Source: Porphyromonadaceae bacterium UBA7176
GTDB lineage: Bacteria > Bacteroidota > Bacteroidia > Bacteroidales > Muribaculaceae
NCBI GenBank assembly: GCA_002491245.1
Contig: DKVO01000025.1
Span: forward strand, 32,451-71,016
Length of the DNA stretch: 38,566 bases
Direction: 5' to 3'
In this document: one piece after another, positions 27,127 through 35,198 of the stretch
How the letters are laid out: each line of letters opens with the position of its first letter
How positions within the stretch are numbered: position 1 is the first letter of the stretch
The notes under the pieces: model-generated
The model's database searches: none
What the model was told of the DNA's origin: nothing
What the model saw: only the letters and a program-made list of their open reading frames with translations
Made by a program: the position numbers and the translations under genes

Positions 27127-27230
27127 AGTAACTAAGGAAGAAAAATGCTCCGCATTTTCACCCTACAGTATCGTGGCAAGCATCGACAGGAGCGCGACAC
27201 TCCGTGTCGTGCCAAAAGTTCTTAGTTACT
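27127..27230 (+). repeat. dispersed intergenic repeat, copy 2, with terminal inverted repeats
   Basis: The core at 27137-27214 has GAAGAAAAATGCTCCGCATTTT, a spacer, and AGGAGCGCGACACTCCGTGTCG then TGCC. Each half is a perfect small palindrome: AAAATGC-TCC-GCATTTT and CGACAC-TCC-GTGTCG. The copy is bounded by a perfect 10-bp inverted repeat, AGTAACTAAG (27127-27136) and CTTAGTTACT (27221-27230). It fills most of the 280-bp gap between the Crp/Fnr gene and the secreted-protein gene. Confidence 0.8.
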
Positions 27231-27231
27231 A

Positions 27232-27267
27232 TAAAAAAATCAGCGCCGCGAATGCTCGCGGCGCTGA
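27232..27267 (-). terminator. intrinsic terminator of the secreted-protein gene
   Basis: A 12-bp perfect stem (27240-27251 with 27256-27267) and a four-base loop, followed on the minus strand by seven Ts. It begins 23 bases past the stop codon of the 27291-28646 gene. Confidence 0.9.
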
Positions 27268-27290
27268 CGTATATAGGGTGATGTCAAATC

Positions 27291-28646
27291 TTATTTAACA
27301 ACAATCTTGGTGGCCTTGTTGCCCTGACGTTTGATAACAACCTGACCTGCAGCCGGAGTATCCACGCGCATACCTTGGAGGTTGAAGTACTCAGCCTTGG
27401 TGTTGTCGCTGCTGATTATATCTTCGATACCTGAAGTCGAAAGGTCAATTTCAAGATAGCTTGCGCCAACCAGCGCGTTGCCAGCTTGGTCTTGCCATGT
27501 ATAGGTAGCCTCGGGCTCTGATTTAGTGGCAAATACGCAATTTTTGAATGTTACTTTACCGTCTTTATATGTCGAGAATTCGGTTATGCCAAGTTTATCT
27601 TTGTTTGCTATAACAGTTTCTGCCGGTAATTCGTTGAGAATAGTGCAGAAGCCTTCAAGATTGTAATTGATGTAAGCTCCATCTGCATCTTCAAGTCCTG
27701 AATAGATATAAGGATAAGCTATTACATATTCGGGGTTTTCTACAGAGAACACAATATAACCTTCGCCATTATTTTCGTCATCATTGATATCAGCGAGAGG
27801 GCTGTCGGTTTTTGTTCCGTAAGGGTTGACGATACGATAGAGAGAACTGTTGCTCTCATTCTGCTCAACCTCTACTTCCCAAGTGGTTTCGGTATAATCT
27901 GGTACTCCAAGATATCCTATGACTTGCCATCCATCAGTGAATGTACCTTTACCGATAGATTTCCATGTGCCTTCGGGCATACGGTCTGCATAAGGGATTT
28001 TTGCAGAAATTTCGTTGTCACCTGCGAAAATAAACCAACCTTTTGCAGAATTACCAATCGCGATAATCTCTAAGTCTACCATTTGTCCGGCAATGTTTCC
28101 GGTGCCTTCTGTTAAGGGAAGAGTAAGAGCGTTACCGTCGAATTTGAATGTGAAAGGATCACTTACTTCATTGCGTCCATTACCATCGGTATTCCATCTC
28201 ATGTGGTAGCAATAAACCTGCATTTGATTGTATTCGTTGAAGCCAAGATCCTGATTTGCTGCTACAGTGAGAGTGGCGGTAGCTGCGTCATAGGTACCCT
28301 CAAGAGCGAAGGTATTACCTAAGGTCATGATAACTTTACCGGCGGCTTTGTCTGCGATTTCGATACCAACTACGCTTTTTGTAGCTCCTTGAGCTTGACC
28401 TGTCGCCTGATCAGTGAGATAGCTGTAGTATATCCAGTCATATTCACCTGCGAGTGCTTCGATCGAAAGATCGGTAGTTTCAGCGGCGTATGGTTTGAGC
28501 ATGGCTTCTGTACCTAAATTGGGCAGAGTTACATGTTTTGCGATTTTGGTCGGAGCCTTGTAAGTGTCAAGAGCTTGAACCGGCTCTATGGCACTTGCGG
28601 AAATGATTGTCGCGAATGCGGCAACGATTGCGTAAAGTTTTTTCAT
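27291..28646 (-). CDS. secreted protein of unknown function with C-terminal sorting-type tail
   Basis: This 451-residue protein has an N-terminal signal peptide (MKKLYAIVAAFATIISASA). I do not recognise its central region. That region is rich in beta-type sequence, with alternating aromatic and polar residues and many acidic residues (for example LAGEYDWIYYSYLTD, ALEGTYDAATATLTVAA), perhaps beta-barrel or beta-sandwich domains at about 45-200 and 215-370. The last 45 residues, from GIEDIISSDNTKAEYFNLQGM to the end, resemble the C-terminal sorting domains of Bacteroidetes exported proteins. It has its own promoter and terminator and so is a single-gene unit. Export to the surface is likely; the role is unknown. 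Confidence 0.75.
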   Translation of the reverse strand: MKKLYAIVAAFATIISASAIEPVQALDTYKAPTKIAKHVTLPNLGTEAMLKPYAAETTDLSIEALAGEYDWIYYSYLTDQATGQAQGATKSVVGIEIADKAAGKVIMTLGNTFALEGTYDAATATLTVAANQDLGFNEYNQMQVYCYHMRWNTDGNGRNEVSDPFTFKFDGNALTLPLTEGTGNIAGQMVDLEIIAIGNSAKGWFIFAGDNEISAKIPYADRMPEGTWKSIGKGTFTDGWQVIGYLGVPDYTETTWEVEVEQNESNSSLYRIVNPYGTKTDSPLADINDDENNGEGYIVFSVENPEYVIAYPYIYSGLEDADGAYINYNLEGFCTILNELPAETVIANKDKLGITEFSTYKDGKVTFKNCVFATKSEPEATYTWQDQAGNALVGASYLEIDLSTSGIEDIISSDNTKAEYFNLQGMRVDTPAAGQVVIKRQGNKATKIVVK

Positions 28647-28712
28647 AGAAACTTACTTATTGGATTTGACAATTAAGAAATGTGAGCGATAGGAATAGAC
28701 CTATACTGGCGG

Positions 28713-28743
28713 CAAAGTTACAACAATTTTTTACTCCTGCAAA
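28713..28743 (-). promoter_or_regulatory. promoter of the secreted-protein gene
   Basis: TTTG (28740-28743) and TAACTTTG (28713-28720) on the minus strand are 19 nt apart, an exact Bacteroidetes promoter. The transcript would start near 28706, giving a leader of about 60 nt. Confidence 0.8.
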
Positions 28744-28803
28744 CAAAAATTTCAAAAAAAATGATTTTTATAGCAAAATCCCATAAAAAAGTTGTTTTTT
28801 GCT

Positions 28804-30687
28804 TTATTTGTTGCGCTGATTGGTGTAGAAGTCTATGTATGCTTTGTTCACAAGCCGTGTGCCGCCTGGTGTGGGGTAGTCGCCCGAGAAGTACCAGTCG
28901 CCGGGACAGCCGGGTATGGCATCATGTAGTCCGTCGAGAGTCTGGAAGAGGATATCGACATCGGCGTGAATATCGTCGGGTCGTAACATCCAGGCCATTT
29001 CGGCTGCAATATCTGAGTTGCTGAACTGCTCATATATAGCCTTGACGGCGTTGTCGATCTTTTCGCCGGCCGGTTTGTCGAGCTCAGCGAGGCTGGCTGC
29101 ATACACCTTGTCGAGCACATCGCCATGCCCTGTACGTATGAGCAGGTTCACGGCGGCGCGGAAGGCTGCAAGTTCGTCGAGATGAGGCATATCGATGCCG
29201 TAATAGTCAGGGTAGCGTACCTGTGGCGACGACGACACCACTATGATGCGGCGCGGACCAAGACGGTCGAGGATGCGGAGTATCGACTGGCGCAGGGTGG
29301 TGCCGCGCACTATGCTGTCGTCGATCACCACAAGGCTGTCAACCCCATAGCGTATGCTGCCGTATGTCACATCGTAGACGTGGGCCGCGAGGTCGTTGCG
29401 CGAGCTGCCCTCGGCTATGAAGGTGCGTAGTTTGATGTCTTTGATGGCGATTTTCTCAACCCGTACCTTCCGTCGCAGTATGTCGGTGAGGGCTTCGTCG
29501 GTCAATTCGCCTCGGGCGGCAAGCTGCGATATCTCCTCCTTGCGCATCCGGTCGAAGTGGCGGTTGAGCCCCTCCACCATACCGATAAAAGCAACCTCGG
29601 CAGTGTTGGGTATATACGAGAACACAGTAGTGTCGAACCTGCTGCCTATCATCTTGGTGAGCGCCGGTACTATATTCGCCCCAAGAGCCTTGCGCTCGCG
29701 ATATATGTCGGCATCGCTGCCTCGCGAGAAATACACGCGTTCAAACGAGCATCGCCTGTTTTCGCCCTCGGGCAATATCCGGCGTATCTCAGGCTCTCCA
29801 TTTCTGTCGATAAGTAGGGCGCATCCCGGACCGAGTTCTTCGACCTTATTTTGCTGCACGTTGAACACGGTCTGTATCACCGGCCGTTCCGACGCCACCA
29901 CTATCACCTCATCGTCGATATGATAGAATGCCGGACGTATGCCTTTGGGATCGCGGAGAATAAACGACGACCCCGATCCGGTAGTGCCGCAGATTGTGTA
30001 TCCGCCATCCCATGTCGCCGCCGGGCCGCTGATCACATTCCCCATGTCGAGTTCATCTTCGATACGGCGAGCCAGCTCCACACCTTCCATATCATCACGG
30101 TATTGGCGGTATATGCGGTGGTTTTCTTTGTCGAGGGCATCGCCAAGCTGTTCGAGCAGCAGCACCGTGTCGCTGTATAGGCGCGGATGCTGCCCTGTAG
30201 CCACGATATCATCAAATATCTTGCCAACATTGGTCATGTTGAAGTTGCCGCACAGCAGCAGGCAGCGCGACCTCCAGTTGTTGCGTCGCAGGAATGGATG
30301 CGTATACTCCATGCCGCTACGTCCTGTCGTACTGTAGCGTAGATGGCCCATATAGATTTGTCCGATAAAAGGAGTCTGAGAGTCTACGTCACATGCTTCG
30401 AGATTATCAAGATCGTGGGGTAGGCGCTCACCGACACGGGCGAAAATCTCGTCGATAGCCCCCGTGCCGAGGGCACGTTCGCGGTATACATATTCCTCGC
30501 CCGGACGGGCATTGAGTTTCACCACGCCTATGCCGGCAGCTTCCTGTCCACGGTTATGCTGCTTTTCCATAAGCAGATACAGCCGGTCAAGGCCAAAACT
30601 GTAGCTGCCGTACTTTTCCTTATAGTATTCCAACGGCTTGCGCAGGCGTATCATCGCCACGCCGCATTCGTGTTTGAGAGCCTCCAT
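28804..30687 (-). CDS. long PurF-like amidophosphoribosyltransferase
   Basis: The protein has an N-terminal class II glutamine amidotransferase domain and a C-terminal phosphoribosyltransferase domain. Canonical PurF makes phosphoribosylamine from PRPP and glutamine. Cys8 (HECGVAM) would be the nucleophile after propeptide removal. KQHNRGQEAAG and MGHLRYSTTGRSG (Arg117) match the glutaminase site, and VVIDDSIVRGTT (453-464) is the PRPP loop. At 627 residues it exceeds E. coli PurF (505), partly by extra sequence at about 370-430. The oxyanion-hole NGN motif reads CGN (146-148). The start at 30687 is chosen because the longer frame from 30708 begins inside the upstream terminator. It may be a second, specialised PurF. 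It lies behind glnN, which makes its substrate glutamine. Confidence 0.85.
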   Translation of the reverse strand: MEALKHECGVAMIRLRKPLEYYKEKYGSYSFGLDRLYLLMEKQHNRGQEAAGIGVVKLNARPGEEYVYRERALGTGAIDEIFARVGERLPHDLDNLEACDVDSQTPFIGQIYMGHLRYSTTGRSGMEYTHPFLRRNNWRSRCLLLCGNFNMTNVGKIFDDIVATGQHPRLYSDTVLLLEQLGDALDKENHRIYRQYRDDMEGVELARRIEDELDMGNVISGPAATWDGGYTICGTTGSGSSFILRDPKGIRPAFYHIDDEVIVVASERPVIQTVFNVQQNKVEELGPGCALLIDRNGEPEIRRILPEGENRRCSFERVYFSRGSDADIYRERKALGANIVPALTKMIGSRFDTTVFSYIPNTAEVAFIGMVEGLNRHFDRMRKEEISQLAARGELTDEALTDILRRKVRVEKIAIKDIKLRTFIAEGSSRNDLAAHVYDVTYGSIRYGVDSLVVIDDSIVRGTTLRQSILRILDRLGPRRIIVVSSSPQVRYPDYYGIDMPHLDELAAFRAAVNLLIRTGHGDVLDKVYAASLAELDKPAGEKIDNAVKAIYEQFSNSDIAAEMAWMLRPDDIHADVDILFQTLDGLHDAIPGCPGDWYFSGDYPTPGGTRLVNKAYIDFYTNQRNK

Positions 30688-30699
30688 ATGTCTGTGATT

Positions 30700-30739
30700 T
30701 GAAAACAACAGGAGCGCGGCTCAATTGACGCGCTCCTGT
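30700..30739 (-). terminator. terminator between glnN and the PurF-like gene
   Basis: An 11-bp perfect stem, ACAGGAGCGCG (minus strand, 30729-30739) with CGCGCTCCTGT (30708-30718), followed by TGTTTTC. It lies 12 bases after the glnN stop and 13 bases before the PurF-like start. I see no promoter between it and that start. Confidence 0.8.
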
Positions 30740-30750
30740 TATGAGAGGTT

Positions 30751-32940
30751 TTACCGGATGAAAAGCAGTTCGCGGTATTTCGGCAGAGGCCACATCTCAT
30801 TGTCTACAAGGAGTTCGAGCTTGTCGATATGGTAGCGGATAGTCTCCATTGCCGGCACAACGTTGTCGTGGTAAGCGATTGCCTTCTCGCGTTCGTCGGC
30901 TATGCCATTGGCACGTTTACGCGCTTCAACCATTTCGTGTACAGTCTTGCGTATCACGTCGATATGGCCCGATATTTTTTCTATGGCCTCGAGGTCGCCG
31001 GCTCCGATCTGCGAGCCGCGTTCGCCAAGGAGGTCGCGCAGTTTGACCAGGTTCTCCACAAGAGTCGACTGGTAGCGTGTGGCCACAGGCACAATATGGT
31101 TAAGGGCAAGGTCGCCGAGCACACGTGCCTCGATTTGTATTTTCTTGGTGTAAATCTCCCACTTCACCTCGTTGCGTGCCTCAAGCTCAACCTTTGATAG
31201 CACCCCGGTTTTGGTAAACATCTCTACCGACGACGGTGCGAGATATGCGTCAAACATCCGTGGAGCCGAAGTCTCGCAGTCGAGGCCGCGGCGTAGAGCT
31301 TCCTGTTGCCATTCCTCGCTGTAGCCATTGCCGTCAAAGTGTATGTCTTCCGATTGCTTGATGAGTATGCGGACCTCCGACAGGATAGCGTCGGTAAGTT
31401 TCTCTCCGGCGGCGAGACGGGCTTCCACCTTGGAGTGGAAATCGGAGAGTTGTTCTGCCACAGCAGCATTGAGCACAATCATGGCCGAGGCACAGTTAGC
31501 ACTCGACCCCACTGCGCGGAACTCGAAGCGGTTGCCTGTAAAGGCGAATGGCGATGTGCGGTTGCGGTCTGTGTTGTCGAGCGTGAGCTCTGGTATCTGC
31601 GACAGTCCGAGCGAATACTCGGCTTTCTTTTTAAGGTCGGATAGGTCGGTGGTGTCGCTCGACGCTATTTTAGCCAGTATATCGGCAAGTTGGCTACCGG
31701 TAAAAATCGATATGATTGCCGGAGGTGCCTCGTTGGCGCCTAAGCGGTGGGAGTTGGTGGCCGACATTATCGATGCCTTGATAAGACCGTTGTGGCGGTG
31801 GACAGCAGCCATCACATTAGCTATGAAAGTGATGAACTGGAGGTTGTCCATCGGGGTGCGGCCGGGGGCGAAAAGCATCGCGCCGCGGTCGGTGCCCAGG
31901 CTCCAGTTGTTGTGTTTTCCCGAGCCATTGATACCCTTGAAAGGCTTCTCATGTAGAAGCACGCGGAAATTGTGGCGTCGAGCCGTCTCTGCCATCACCG
32001 ACATCAGCAGCAGGTTATGGTCGTTGGCCAGGTTTGTCTCTTCGTAGATCGGAGCGCACTCAAACTGGTTGGGTGCCACCTCATTGTGGCGAGTCTTCAC
32101 CGGTATGCCCAGGCGGTGGCATTGTATCTCAAGGTCGAGCATGAAAGCCTCCACGCGCGAGGGGATAGCGCCGAAATAGTGGTCTTCGAGCTGCTGGTTC
32201 TTCGCGCTCTCATGACCCATGAGCGTACGGCCGGTCATCACAAGGTCGGGACGTGCGCTGTAGAGCGATTCGTCGACAAGGAAATACTCCTGTTCCCAGC
32301 CCAGATACGATATCACATGTTTGACCTCCGGATCGAAGTAACGGGCCACTGCTGTTGCCGCACGGTCGACACTGTTGATGGCGCGGAGGAGAGGAGTCTT
32401 ATAGTCGAGCGATTCGCCCGTATACGATATGAAAATCGTCGGTATGCAGAGTGTCTGGTCAAGGATAAAAGCCGGCGACGAGATATCCCACGCCGAGTAG
32501 CCTCGGGCCTCGAAAGTATTGCGGATACCACCGTTGGGGAACGACGAGGCATCAGGCTCCTGCTGCACAAGCAGCTTGCCCGAGAACTCCTCTACAACTC
32601 CACCCTTGCCGTCGTGCACGATAAAAGCATCATGCTTTTCGGCCGTGCCTCCCGTCAGGGGGGCGAACCAGTGGGAGTAATGGCGTGCTCCGTTGTCGAT
32701 AGCCCAGCGCCGCATACCTTCGGCAACTATGTCGGCAAGTTGTCGGCTGATAGGCGTCTTGTCTGTGATAGCCGTCTGGAGGGCTTCGTAGGCATCTTTA
32801 GGTAGGTATTCGAACATCTTGCGGCTGTCAAACACCAGTTCGCCATAATACTTCTCGGGCCGCTCCGAAGGAGTGGCTACGGCTACGGCCTTGCGGTCGA
32901 AAGCCTCTTCTACCATTTTAAATCGTAGGCTTGAAGACAT
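30751..32940 (-). CDS. glnN: type III glutamine synthetase
   Basis: GSIII joins ammonia to glutamate using ATP and is the main assimilation enzyme in many Bacteroidetes. The 729-residue length is typical of GSIII, much longer than GSI (about 470). Visible catalytic stretches are YLGWEQEYFLVD, TRHNEVAPNQFECAPIYEE and the GSIII-type FKGINGSGKHNNWSLGTDRG. The C-terminal region (about 590-729) is helical. The gene has a strong promoter about 230 bases upstream and a long structured leader, suggesting regulation by attenuation or an RNA signal. Confidence 0.96.
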   Translation of the reverse strand: MSSSLRFKMVEEAFDRKAVAVATPSERPEKYYGELVFDSRKMFEYLPKDAYEALQTAITDKTPISRQLADIVAEGMRRWAIDNGARHYSHWFAPLTGGTAEKHDAFIVHDGKGGVVEEFSGKLLVQQEPDASSFPNGGIRNTFEARGYSAWDISSPAFILDQTLCIPTIFISYTGESLDYKTPLLRAINSVDRAATAVARYFDPEVKHVISYLGWEQEYFLVDESLYSARPDLVMTGRTLMGHESAKNQQLEDHYFGAIPSRVEAFMLDLEIQCHRLGIPVKTRHNEVAPNQFECAPIYEETNLANDHNLLLMSVMAETARRHNFRVLLHEKPFKGINGSGKHNNWSLGTDRGAMLFAPGRTPMDNLQFITFIANVMAAVHRHNGLIKASIMSATNSHRLGANEAPPAIISIFTGSQLADILAKIASSDTTDLSDLKKKAEYSLGLSQIPELTLDNTDRNRTSPFAFTGNRFEFRAVGSSANCASAMIVLNAAVAEQLSDFHSKVEARLAAGEKLTDAILSEVRILIKQSEDIHFDGNGYSEEWQQEALRRGLDCETSAPRMFDAYLAPSSVEMFTKTGVLSKVELEARNEVKWEIYTKKIQIEARVLGDLALNHIVPVATRYQSTLVENLVKLRDLLGERGSQIGAGDLEAIEKISGHIDVIRKTVHEMVEARKRANGIADEREKAIAYHDNVVPAMETIRYHIDKLELLVDNEMWPLPKYRELLFIR

Positions 32941-33163
32941 ATAAATAATTTTGTGATGTGTTGTCTAAAAGAAAAAGACCCGAAGGCACTCGCGGTGTCG
33001 TTCGGGCAGCATATATAGTCGCGCCTGAGCGCGGAAGGTTGCGTAAAAGGCAAGGAGACAACCGGCGGCGACTGCTTTTCCCCTTAGTAAAAGGGGCAAA
33101 AGACGGACTTGATGACTCCGGATAAGCGTTGGCGTCGATATTCATACCTGCGAGCTCTTTTAC
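32941..33163 (-). promoter_or_regulatory. structured leader of glnN with internal terminator-like hairpin
   Basis: The roughly 220-nt leader (minus strand) can form four hairpins in order. These are CCCCTT/AAGGGG (33080-33096), GGTTG/CAACC (33037-33063), CGCGC/GCGCG (33020-33033), and a terminator-like stem CCCGAA/TTCGGG (32979-33006) followed by TCTTTTTCTTTT. The last hairpin ends 38 bases before the glnN start codon. Whether ligand, uORF translation or a protein decides readthrough is not visible. The leader also carries an open frame of 75 codons from 33145 to 32918 that overlaps the glnN start by 23 bases. Confidence 0.6.
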
Positions 33164-33168
33164 GGCCG

Positions 33169-33200
33169 CAAAATTACTAATTCATTTTCGTTTTTGCAAA
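33169..33200 (-). promoter_or_regulatory. glnN promoter
   Basis: TTTG (33197-33200), 20 nt, TAATTTTG (33169-33176) on the minus strand: an exact fit to the Bacteroidetes promoter. The transcript would start near 33163. Confidence 0.8.
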
Positions 33201-33290
33201 AAATTCTGGTTACTTACCGGTTTTTATGACGCATGTATAGCTCTAACGTGAAAAAATGTAAAAGAAGCTAATTTTTTCGACATTTTTAGC

Positions 33291-33298
33291 TACCTTTG
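33291..33298 (+). promoter_or_regulatory. -7 element of the serine palmitoyltransferase gene
   Basis: TACCTTTG fits TAnnTTTG, 60 bases before the start codon. The -33 region is T-rich (TTTTTT near 33272) without a clear TTTG. It is divergent from the glnN promoter. Together the two promoters and the glnN leader fill the 418-bp gap. Confidence 0.6.
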
Positions 33299-33358
33299 CA
33301 TGTTCAAAAAAGATAGGGTATATTTACAAGCCCGCACGACCAATCACAAGCCAGTAAT

Positions 33359-34543
33359 ATGAAACTCTTACAGGAAAAGTTATCGAAATATACCACGCCG
33401 CAGGAAGCTAAGGCGGCGGGCATCTACCCATACTTCCGGGCAATATCGTCGGAGCAAGACCCTGAGGTAATCATCAACGGACGCAAAGTGTTGATGTTCG
33501 GCTCAAACTGCTACACCGGTCTTGTCAACGACCCTCGTATCAAAGAAGCTGCAATCGAAGCCACCCGTAAATACGGCACAGGTTGTGCCGGATCGCCCTT
33601 CCTCAACGGCACTCTCGACCTCCACAAGAAACTCGAGGCACGCATCGCCGAATACATCGGCAAGGAAGACGTCATGATCTATTCCACCGGTTTCGGTGTA
33701 AACCTCGGTGTCGTCTCCACCCTTACCGGTCGCGAGGATTATATCCTGTGGGACGAGCAAGACCACGCATCAATCATCGAAGGCCGTCGCCTGTCGTTCT
33801 CTAAATCGCTCAAGTACAAGCACAACGATATGGCTTCGCTCGAGAAACAGCTCCAGCAGTGCGACCCCGACAAAGTGAAGCTCATCGTCACCGACGGCGT
33901 CTTCTCTATGGAAGGCGACGTTGCCAACCTCCCCGAGATCGTGCGCCTCGCCAAGCAGTACAACGCATCTGTGATGGTCGACGAAGCTCATGCCATCGGC
34001 GTGTTCGGCAAAGGCGGCCGAGGCATATGCGACCATTATGGAGTCACTGGCGACGTTGACCTCATCATGGGTACATTCTCAAAATCATTCGCTTCGCTCG
34101 GCGGTTTCATCGCCACCGACAAAGAGATCACCAACTTCCTCCGTCATCATTCGCGTTCCTATATCTTCACTGCCAGCATCACGCCGGCCTCCACTGCCGC
34201 AGCCCTCAAGGCCATCGATATCATGATCGAAGAACCCGAATTGCAGGAAAACCTCTGGAAGCTCACCAACATGGCACTCGAAGGTTTCCGCAGCCGTGGA
34301 TTTGAAATCGGAAACACTTCCACCCCCATTATCCCCCTCTATATCCGCGACAACTTCAAGACATTCGCCATCACTCGCGACCTCCTCGAAGAAGGCATCT
34401 TCGTCAATCCCGTCGTGTCGCCGGCTGTTGCGCCGCAGGACACCCTCATCCGCTTCTCGCTCATGGCGACACATACGCCCGAGCAAGTTGAGATAGCCCT
34501 CGACAAAATCACAAAAGTATTCCGCAACCACGGGATACTGTAA
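33359..34543 (+). CDS. spt: serine palmitoyltransferase
   Basis: This PLP-dependent alpha-oxoamine synthase condenses serine with an acyl-CoA, the first step of sphingolipid synthesis. The 394-residue protein has SNCYTGLVNDPRI and GSPFLNGTLDLH near the substrate site, DEAHAIGVFGKGGRG with the PLP-stacking region, and the PLP lysine in GTFSKSFASLGG. It resembles, from memory, the Bacteroides serine palmitoyltransferase (YPYFRAI, YKHNDMASLEKQL and GVFSMEGDVANLPEI in the same places). That is why I prefer it to 2-amino-3-ketobutyrate CoA ligase, a close relative of the same length. It has its own promoter and is followed after 34 bases by a rubrerythrin gene. Confidence 0.88.
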   Translation: MKLLQEKLSKYTTPQEAKAAGIYPYFRAISSEQDPEVIINGRKVLMFGSNCYTGLVNDPRIKEAAIEATRKYGTGCAGSPFLNGTLDLHKKLEARIAEYIGKEDVMIYSTGFGVNLGVVSTLTGREDYILWDEQDHASIIEGRRLSFSKSLKYKHNDMASLEKQLQQCDPDKVKLIVTDGVFSMEGDVANLPEIVRLAKQYNASVMVDEAHAIGVFGKGGRGICDHYGVTGDVDLIMGTFSKSFASLGGFIATDKEITNFLRHHSRSYIFTASITPASTAAALKAIDIMIEEPELQENLWKLTNMALEGFRSRGFEIGNTSTPIIPLYIRDNFKTFAITRDLLEEGIFVNPVVSPAVAPQDTLIRFSLMATHTPEQVEIALDKITKVFRNHGIL

Positions 34544-34577
34544 TTAATACATAACTACTACAACCAAACCCAAAACT

Positions 34578-35126
34578 ATGAAGAAGAAATTCATCTGCAC
34601 CGTCTGCGGTTATATACACGAAGGCGACGAAGCTCCCGAAAAGTGCCCCCAGTGCGGCGCTCCCAAAAGCAAATTCAAAGAACTCGACCAGACTGCGCTC
34701 CTCCAGTTCGTTACCGAACATGAAATCGGTGTAGCCAAAGGTTGCGACGACGAAATGATTGCCGATCTCACCGCCCATTTCAACGGCGAGTGCTCTGAAG
34801 TAGGCATGTACCTGGCCATGAGCCGTCAGGCCGACCGTGAGGGATACCCCGAAGTTGCCGAAGCCTTCAAGCGTTACGCTTTCGAAGAGGCTGAGCACGC
34901 TGCAAAATTTGCCGAACTCCTCGGCGAGATGGTATGGGATACCCGTACAAACCTTGAGAAACGTATGGCTGCCGAAGCCGGTGCCAACGCCGACAAGATG
35001 CGTATCGCAAAACGCGCCAAGGAACTCAATCTCGACGCTATCCACGACACCGTACACGAAATGGCAAAAGACGAAGCCCGTCACGGACAAGGTTTCCAGG
35101 GTCTCTACAACCGCTATTTCAAATAA
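34578..35126 (+). CDS. rubrerythrin with N-terminal rubredoxin domain
   Basis: Rubrerythrins reduce peroxide in anaerobes. In this 182-residue protein the order is reversed from the classic form. A rubredoxin-like iron site comes first (Cys7, Cys10, Cys23, Cys26), and the ferritin-like di-iron domain follows (about 50-180), with ECSEVGMYL, EEAEHAAKF and DEARHGQGF supplying Glu and His ligands. It is probably cotranscribed with the serine palmitoyltransferase gene upstream. A terminator follows directly. The role in oxidative stress defence is by family. Confidence 0.93.
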   Translation: MKKKFICTVCGYIHEGDEAPEKCPQCGAPKSKFKELDQTALLQFVTEHEIGVAKGCDDEMIADLTAHFNGECSEVGMYLAMSRQADREGYPEVAEAFKRYAFEEAEHAAKFAELLGEMVWDTRTNLEKRMAAEAGANADKMRIAKRAKELNLDAIHDTVHEMAKDEARHGQGFQGLYNRYFK

Positions 35127-35146
35127 TCAAGATCTTAACAGAAAAG

Positions 35147-35184
35147 AAAGGATGAGCCCGGCAGTCGGTGCCCATCCTTTTTTT
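35147..35184 (+). terminator. intrinsic terminator after rubrerythrin
   Basis: AAAGGATG (35147-35154) pairs with CATCCTTT (35173-35180) and a run of Ts follows to 35184, 20 bases after the stop codon and just before the GH43 gene. Confidence 0.85.
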
Positions 35185-35198
35185 AAACCCTATTTATC

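Noticed and set aside
33359..34543. 2-amino-3-ketobutyrate CoA ligase (kbl) as the identity
   Set aside because: Same family and length, but several stretches match the Bacteroides serine palmitoyltransferase as I remember it, and there is no threonine dehydrogenase gene next to it. Not fully excluded.
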